The notes under the pieces were generated by a model. The model worked only from the letters and a program-made list of their open reading frames with translations. It searched no databases and was not told the DNA's origin. 8,682 bases of DNA, taken from the NCBI GenBank assembly GCA_964387775.1, contig CAYLZO010000224.1, forward strand, positions 1-8,682. The letters are read 5' to 3'. Numbering within the stretch: position 1 is the first letter of the stretch; each line of letters starts with the position of its first letter. This document shows positions 4,197 through 8,682 of the stretch, in pieces. The position numbers were made by a program, and so were the translations under genes. The stretch comes from CAYLZO01 sp964387775. Lineage in GTDB: Bacteria > Chloroflexota > Anaerolineae > JAAYZQ01.

Positions 4197-6629
4197 AGCC
4201 ACGAGAACATGCGCGAGCGGCTCCCGCTCCTCTACCGGCCCGAGGCCGGCGACACGACGCTGCTGTCGCGGCTGCTGGCCGCCGTCGGCGTCATCCTGGA
4301 CGCCGCCCACGCCGATTCGACGACCGTGCTCCAGAGCCACTGGTTACGCTACGCCGACTCGGCCTTCTACAACCCCTACGTCGAGCGCCTGCGCCAGGCC
4401 CACGACCTGCCGCCCCTGGTGCCCACGGTCGAGGCCGACGTCGAGGCCGCCGAAGCCTACCCCTACGTCCGCGACCTGGCCCGCCTGGGCAGCCTGCTCA
4501 GCCTGCAACCCTGGTACGAGCCCAGCCACTTGCGCGAGTTGGTCGAAGCCTACCGCCTGCGGCTGCGGCGCATGGTGGCCCTCTATCGCAACGGACTGGG
4601 CACCCTCGGCGCGCTGCGGCGCATGATCGAGGCCCAGCTTCCGGTGGACCTGGCCCGCCCCCTGGAGGAGCGCGACCCGCCCTTCACCCTCGAGGAGTTT
4701 GCCCCGCTGGTCGACCACTCGCTGGCCGTGCCGACGCGGGGCGCGCCGGAGAGCATCCTCGGGCCGCTGATGCGCTGGAGCGTGAGCAACGACGGCGGCC
4801 GCCCGGCGCCGCCCACGGTCTATGTCCAGGCCGAGAGCGAGGCCGCCCGGCCAATGATCGAGCTCTACACCGCCGGCAACGACCTGGTCCGCGTCGGCCT
4901 GGCCTACGATGGCACGCTACCGGCGGGCGAGACGCTGCGGCTGCGCCTGGCCCACACCTCGTGGCTGGGGGGCGAGACGGGCCTGCAACGGGCCGACGCC
5001 GAGCCCGACGACGCCGGCCGGGTCAACCCCACCGCGCCCGGCCCCTGGACGGCCGTCGGCGACGGCGCGCCGACGGTCCCCATCGCCGCCCTGCACCAGA
5101 CGTCCGACCACGTCCTCTGGGCGGCGGCCAACGACGGAGGCGCCGGCCAGCTCTGGCGCTTCGACGGCCGGACCTGGATCCAGGCCCTGAGCCACGGCGC
5201 CGAGCTCCATTGCCTGGCGACCGGCGCGACGGGCGCGCTGCTGGTCGGCGCGGCCGACGGCCTGCTGCGCCTGGACATCTATCCCGCCGAGGGGGATCCC
5301 TTCAGCGCCGAGCCGCTGGCCGCGCTGGCGGGGACCGCCGTGCACGCCATCCTGGACACGGCGGCGGGCGAGCGCTGGCTGGCCACCGCCGACGGCGCGG
5401 GCACACTGGCCGCCGACGGCACATTCAGCCCCTCGCCGCTGGGCGGCACGCCGGTCTATGCCCTCCACGAGGATGCGACGGGCAACCTCTTTTTCGGCGG
5501 CGAGTTGGGCATTTTTCAGCACCAGGTCGCCAGTGACGCCTGGTTCTACTACGCGGGCACCGTGCGCAGCGAAGAGACCGACGAATGGCAGCCCTGGACC
5601 CCCGGCGCGCTACCCGCCGAGACCGACGTGGGCCTGCCGCCGGTGCGCGGCCTGTGGCGCGGCCCCGATGCCGCCCTCTGGATCGGCACCGAGCAGGGCC
5701 TGGCCCGCTACCGGGCGCGCTCGGTGCGCGGTGGTTCGACGGGGCTCACCACAGGCCTGACCTACGAAACCGTGCTCGAAGCCTACCCCGACCTGACCAC
5801 CGAGCGGGTCTACGCCCTGGCCCAGGACGCCCGCGGGGGGCTCTGGTTCGGCACGGGGCAGGGCCTCTTTCGCTTCGACGGGCGCGACTGGTGGCAGTTC
5901 CAGGCGGCGAGCGGCTGGCTGCAGCTGGGCCGCGCCGACAGCGTCTACACCGACCCCGACGCGCTCAAGCCCCGGGGCGCATGGTGGTTCGAGCGGGCCA
6001 CCGGGCAGTGGCGGCGCTTTGACGAGACCGAGGCCACGCCCCAGCGCAGCAGCGACGAGGCGGCGGTCACGGCCCTGCTCTGGACCGACGGCGTCGTCGC
6101 CGACAGGGGCGCCTGGGACGGCTCGACGTTCAGCAGCAGTGAGGCGGTGCCGGTCGAGGACCTGCGGGTCCGCGTCAAGCCCGACGCCGAGCGGGCCGTG
6201 GACGGCGGCCTGCCCGCCCTGCCCCGCCTGCCCGAGGGGGCGTCGGTGTGGCGCTACCTGTCGATGGAGCCCGACCCGCCCGGCGACCTGCCCGCCGGTC
6301 CGGCCTGGACGGCCGAGGGCCGCTTCCTGCCGCCCGACGAGCCAAAGCACCTGGAGAACCAGGAAGCGCCGGGCCGCTACTCGACAGATACGCCCGACCC
6401 GGAGAGCGCCTTCAACGCCGCCGTCTTTGCCTTCGACCCGGTGGCCCGGCTGTGGCTGACGTGGAAGACCGAGGGGGCGATGACGGTCGTGGCCCGGCTC
6501 CAGCGGCGGGGGCCCGACGAGGAATTCGACCCAGCCGTGCTCGACCGGGTGTGGCGGGGCATCGAGCAGGTGCGGCCGGCCGGCGTCCGCGTCAAGCTGG
6601 CCGTGGAGGAAGAGATCGTGCGGCCGTAG
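4191..6629 (+). CDS. Phage tail-like baseplate protein with an internal Reg_prop-type beta-propeller
   Basis: 812 residues. The open frame extends back to TTG 4083, but residues before 4191 are translated repeat R5, so ATG 4191 is preferred; ATG 4167 is possible. The N-terminus (ENMRERLPLLYRPEAGD, then helices to ~170, including a ...RMVALYRNGLGTLGALRRMI stretch) resembles the phage tail protein I-like family found beside J genes. The C-terminus (VARLQRRGPDEEFD, IEQVRPAGVRVKLAVEEE) also looks like the end of such proteins, where an RPAxx(R/V) segment is typical. Between them are six clear two-component-regulator-propeller-like blades (near residues 297-328, 338-362, 383-410, 421-444, 484-509 and 539-570). 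The best are VYALAQDARGGLWFGTGQGL and LWIGTEQGLARY. A degenerate seventh lies near 625-650. No signal peptide, membrane segment or kinase domain is visible. The probable role is an outer-baseplate or fibre-adapter subunit with a displayed propeller; its ligand is unknown. Confidence 0.78.
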   Translation: MPSHENMRERLPLLYRPEAGDTTLLSRLLAAVGVILDAAHADSTTVLQSHWLRYADSAFYNPYVERLRQAHDLPPLVPTVEADVEAAEAYPYVRDLARLGSLLSLQPWYEPSHLRELVEAYRLRLRRMVALYRNGLGTLGALRRMIEAQLPVDLARPLEERDPPFTLEEFAPLVDHSLAVPTRGAPESILGPLMRWSVSNDGGRPAPPTVYVQAESEAARPMIELYTAGNDLVRVGLAYDGTLPAGETLRLRLAHTSWLGGETGLQRADAEPDDAGRVNPTAPGPWTAVGDGAPTVPIAALHQTSDHVLWAAANDGGAGQLWRFDGRTWIQALSHGAELHCLATGATGALLVGAADGLLRLDIYPAEGDPFSAEPLAALAGTAVHAILDTAAGERWLATADGAGTLAADGTFSPSPLGGTPVYALHEDATGNLFFGGELGIFQHQVASDAWFYYAGTVRSEETDEWQPWTPGALPAETDVGLPPVRGLWRGPDAALWIGTEQGLARYRARSVRGGSTGLTTGLTYETVLEAYPDLTTERVYALAQDARGGLWFGTGQGLFRFDGRDWWQFQAASGWLQLGRADSVYTDPDALKPRGAWWFERATGQWRRFDETEATPQRSSDEAAVTALLWTDGVVADRGAWDGSTFSSSEAVPVEDLRVRVKPDAERAVDGGLPALPRLPEGASVWRYLSMEPDPPGDLPAGPAWTAEGRFLPPDEPKHLENQEAPGRYSTDTPDPESAFNAAVFAFDPVARLWLTWKTEGAMTVVARLQRRGPDEEFDPAVLDRVWRGIEQVRPAGVRVKLAVEEEIVRP

Positions 6630-6649
6630 GGCAAGTTTCAAACTTGCCC
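6629..6649. repeat. 21-bp perfect palindrome at the end of the propeller gene
   Basis: GGGCAAGTTT (6629-6638), one C, then AAACTTGCCC (6640-6649): ten perfectly complementary bases per arm. It begins on the last base of the TAG stop. As RNA it would form a seven- or eight-base-pair hairpin. No U-run follows, so it is unlikely to be a simple intrinsic terminator. It could limit read-through or protect the upstream mRNA, or be another dispersed repeat. Its translation (QVSNLPH) resembles a string often met in spurious ORFs of GC-rich environmental bacteria. Confidence 0.8.
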
Positions 6650-6658
6650 CACAACTGT

Positions 6659-6663
6659 GAGGG
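6659..6663 (+). promoter_or_regulatory. Ribosome binding site deciding the start of the coiled-coil gene
   Basis: GAGGG seven bases before ATG 6671. It decides against the much longer open frame from 6248, whose first 141 codons only overlap the propeller gene in another frame. Confidence 0.7.
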
Positions 6664-6670
6664 ATGGACT

Positions 6671-8356
6671 ATGGGTGATATTATCGACCAACTGGGAAAC
6701 AGAGAAAAAGGCCAGCTCATCACCAAAGAGGACTGGAATGCGCTGGTGGAAACGCTGGAGGGCGTGCGCGACGCGTTGAGCGCCCAACTCGGCGAGCTGG
6801 AAGATCAGGTGCAGGCCGGCTTTGAACAGGTCGGCGAGCAACTGGACGCGCTGGGCGGCCGCATCGACGCCCTCGAGACGACCGTCGACGTGCTGCGCCG
6901 CCAGTACCGGGTCCGGCTCAGAACCAACCGCCTGAACTATGCCCTGGGCGAGATGGTCGAGATCGAGGCCCTGGTGACCGATTTCGAGGGCAACCCCCTC
7001 GACATGGGGGCGCTGCCCGGCCGGCCCTGGGTGGACTTTGTCGCGACGTGGGGGCAGTTCAAGCCCGCCGACGGCTTTGCCAGCCGGGGCGGCGTCGGCG
7101 ACCGGGCCATCTCGGTCCAGATCAACGCCGAGGGCGTCGCCCGCATCCGGCTCCGCGCCGAGCACGCCGAGGGCCTGTCGGACGACGACGATGACGAGAT
7201 CGTCGCCGCCCTCCAGACCCCGATCCAGGTCATCAACAGCGGGGGCCAGACGATTACAAAGTCGGTGGCCCAGGTGTTCCTGGACGCCGAGACCCCCCGG
7301 GCGGTGCAGACCAATACGCAGGCCTACAAGGTCATGACCCAGGAGTACCAGCGCGTCGACTCCAAGGTGTTTGGCAAGTACCTGGACGCCTACTACCTCG
7401 ACAAGCCCAAGCGCGTGACCGGCTTTTTCCCCGGCTTTCACCATCGCTGGCGCGACTATCGCGCCACGGTGACGGCCATCGCCAAGGACGACGGCGATCC
7501 GCGCACGCCGGACGAGGGACGGGGCTACAGCTCGATCCAGGTCACCTTCCGCGACTGGATCGACCCCTGGGTCCACCTCGACTTCCTGGACGAGATCGGC
7601 ACGCTGGCGCAGAGCTTCCGCGACCAGCTCGTGGCCGAGATCGGTGACAGCTACCTGGGCTCGATCCAGGGCTTGCAGAACAAGATCCAGGGCATCGTCG
7701 CCAAGCAGGGCATCATCGGCAAGGTGCGCGGCTACCAGGCCGTGCAGCACGCGCTGGACGGCATCGTCCTGGACGACGAGCCGGACTTTCTGGACGACCT
7801 GCTCGACTATACGCAGCACGCCGTCAAGTTCGAGCAGACGATGGTCTACTCCCAGGCCAACACCATCGGCGGCGCGGCCGAGGAGGGTCCGGGGCTGGCC
7901 ATGTTCACCACGGCGGCGGTGCAGAACAACAAGAGCGCCGGCGACCTGAAGGCCGGCATCGACGAGGTGGGGCGGGCCATCAGCAACGCCCAGGCCCAGG
8001 CCGAGGCCATCGTGGCCGGCGCCGAGAAGCGCATCGGAGCCAGCGTAGAGACCCTGGAGCAGCGCTTGGGCGAGCGCGTGAGCCAGCTTGATACCCAGAT
8101 CGCCGATCAGACTGCCACGATCCGCGAGCACGCCGCCAGCCTGACCCTGCTCGATACGCGCACCGAGTCCGCCCAGCAGACGGCGTCCCAGCTCGATTCC
8201 CGGATCACGACGGTCTCTGACCAGGTGCAGATGCTGGAGAGTTTCGACGTCATCGACGTGCAGAACAAGATGGCCGACCTGCGGGTGGTGCAGACCAGCC
8301 TGCAGCAGGCCCGGGAGAACATCATTGCGCTGCAACAGGCCATCGGGAATGGGTAG
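6671..8356 (+). CDS. Unrecognised coiled-coil protein of the injection-system locus
   Basis: 561 residues; I do not recognise the family. The start is supported by GAGGG at 6659-6663. Residues ~22-77 form a heptad-like coiled coil (LVETLEGVRDALSAQLGELE, IDALETTVDVLRRQ). Residues ~78-210 are strand-rich: YRVRLRTNRLNYALGEMVEI, a WVDFVATWGQF strand and an AEGVARIRLRA strand, which together read like a bacterial Ig-like/macroglobulin-type fold. An acidic SDDDDDE run lies at 170-176. Residues ~215-300 are aromatic-rich (KYLDAYYLDKPKR, GFFPGFHHRWRDY, RDWIDPWVHLDF). From ~303 to the end it is mostly helical, with a long C-terminal coiled coil (~425-558; repeated S/A/T/Q/L heptads). No signal peptide or membrane segment is visible. 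Position after the outer-baseplate gene suggests a fibre, chaperone or cargo-related protein, but none of these is shown by sequence. Composition matches its neighbours, so it is probably native to the locus. Confidence 0.85.
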   Translation: MGDIIDQLGNREKGQLITKEDWNALVETLEGVRDALSAQLGELEDQVQAGFEQVGEQLDALGGRIDALETTVDVLRRQYRVRLRTNRLNYALGEMVEIEALVTDFEGNPLDMGALPGRPWVDFVATWGQFKPADGFASRGGVGDRAISVQINAEGVARIRLRAEHAEGLSDDDDDEIVAALQTPIQVINSGGQTITKSVAQVFLDAETPRAVQTNTQAYKVMTQEYQRVDSKVFGKYLDAYYLDKPKRVTGFFPGFHHRWRDYRATVTAIAKDDGDPRTPDEGRGYSSIQVTFRDWIDPWVHLDFLDEIGTLAQSFRDQLVAEIGDSYLGSIQGLQNKIQGIVAKQGIIGKVRGYQAVQHALDGIVLDDEPDFLDDLLDYTQHAVKFEQTMVYSQANTIGGAAEEGPGLAMFTTAAVQNNKSAGDLKAGIDEVGRAISNAQAQAEAIVAGAEKRIGASVETLEQRLGERVSQLDTQIADQTATIREHAASLTLLDTRTESAQQTASQLDSRITTVSDQVQMLESFDVIDVQNKMADLRVVQTSLQQARENIIALQQAIGNG

Positions 8357-8409
8357 GACATTGCAGCACCAATCCCAGGTTGGTTGTCACAGGTTTCTTT
8401 CTCACAACT

Positions 8410-8429
8410 GGGGATTGCTTCGCAATGAC
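8410..8429. repeat. Collapsed remnant of the palindromic repeat (R6)
   Basis: GGGGATTGCTTCGCAATGAC is the right inner arm of the family (GGGGATTGCTTC) fused directly to the right outer arm (CGCAATGAC), with the intervening ~15 bases missing. It still contains a tiny hairpin, ATTGC-TTC-GCAAT. It lies in the 142-bp spacer between the coiled-coil gene and the last gene. I see no convincing promoter or terminator in the rest of that spacer. Confidence 0.75.
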
Positions 8430-8487
8430 AGGACTTGGTTGGGGTTTCGTGCCAGGTGCACGGGCCGCGCTGGGCAAGCGAGAGGAA

Positions 8488-8492
8488 AGAGG
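8488..8492 (+). promoter_or_regulatory. Ribosome binding site of the last gene
   Basis: AGAGG six bases before ATG 8499, within a purine-rich stretch (8481-8496). It supports a real start for the truncated gene at the window edge. Confidence 0.6.
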
Positions 8493-8498
8493 TAGGTT

Positions 8499-8682
8499 AT
8501 GACCGAGGTGCGCATCGGGCCGGACGAGGTCGGCCTGACGGCCGCGGCTCGCATCCTGGCCTTTCTCAACGCGGCCCAGACGCCGGCCGAGATCGCCGAG
8601 GGGATCGAGATCGCCGACGAGTACGACATCGGCCCGGGGGTGGCCCGGGGCATCCTGGACGGGCGGGCGGAGCTGGGCGGCG
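8499..8682 (+). CDS. Start of a gene with a possible helix-hairpin-helix motif (partial)
   Basis: The first 61 codons of a gene that runs off the window. ATG 8499 has a good Shine-Dalgarno. The peptide begins MTEVRIGPDEVGLTAAARIL and is helix-prone: AARILAFLNAAQTPAEIAEGIEI is followed by DIGPGVARGILDGRAELGG. The last stretch follows the ComEA-like helix-hairpin-helix pattern (a GIGP-type hairpin, then an A..I...R...GG helix). Such motifs bind DNA backbones but also occur as structural modules, so no function is assigned. It follows the coiled-coil gene in the same direction after a 142-bp spacer and may be the next operon gene. Confidence 0.65.
   Translation, partial: MTEVRIGPDEVGLTAAARILAFLNAAQTPAEIAEGIEIADEYDIGPGVARGILDGRAELGG

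Noticed and set aside
6629..6649. Intrinsic terminator
   Set aside because: The hairpin is strong but no run of T follows on the + strand; the next bases are CACAACTGTG.
6248..6670. N-terminal extension of the coiled-coil gene upstream of ATG 6671
   Set aside because: It overlaps the propeller gene in another frame and has Arg/Pro/Gly-rich shadow composition, while a good Shine-Dalgarno and a sensible N-terminus occur at 6671.
6638..8335. 565-codon antisense open frame opposite the coiled-coil gene
   Set aside because: Shadow of biased codon use; repetitive L/G/H/V composition and no domain.

Overview
The window carries the baseplate part of a contractile injection system (an extracellular phage-tail-like particle, a tailocin or a tailed prophage). 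It comes from a GC-rich bacterium in a draft assembly. Base composition, the small palindromic repeats and the style of the proteins suggest an environmental Chloroflexota-like genome. That placement is an inference of moderate strength, because no taxonomic marker gene is present.

Layout, all on the + strand. 1-600: C-terminal part of the central spike protein (gpV/VgrG/Afp8 type), cut by the window edge. 601-1405: a gene-poor insert with a tandem array of about 91-bp palindromes, a 100-N scaffold gap, a GIY-YIG nuclease-like gene broken by a 6-bp duplication, and another palindrome. 1406-1801: PAAR-type spike tip. 1805-2290: gp25-like baseplate wedge protein, with 10 Ns near its start. 2287-4077: baseplate J-like wedge protein. 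4078-4190: another copy of the palindrome, apparently inserted at an ancestral stop/start overlap. 4191-6629: large tail/baseplate protein with six or seven 'two-component regulator propeller' blades in its middle. 6629-6649: a different 21-bp palindrome. 6671-8356: unrecognised protein with coiled coils at both ends. 8357-8498: spacer with a collapsed remnant of the first palindrome. 8499 to the end: start of a gene with a possible helix-hairpin-helix motif.

The spike, PAAR tip, gp25 and J proteins form the conserved spike and inner baseplate of contractile particles. The propeller protein sits where the outer baseplate or tail-fibre-adapter protein is usually encoded. The tight spacing (GGAGG inside the PAAR gene end, ATGA overlap between gp25 and J) points to one operon. 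Sheath, tube, tape-measure and ATPase genes and any cargo are outside the window, so an eCIS cannot be separated from a tailocin or prophage on this evidence.

The most notable points are the propeller built into a baseplate protein, the coiled-coil protein of unknown role beside it, and the palindromic repeat family. One repeat copy has a probable 8-bp target duplication exactly at a gene junction, and another set flanks a decayed nuclease gene.
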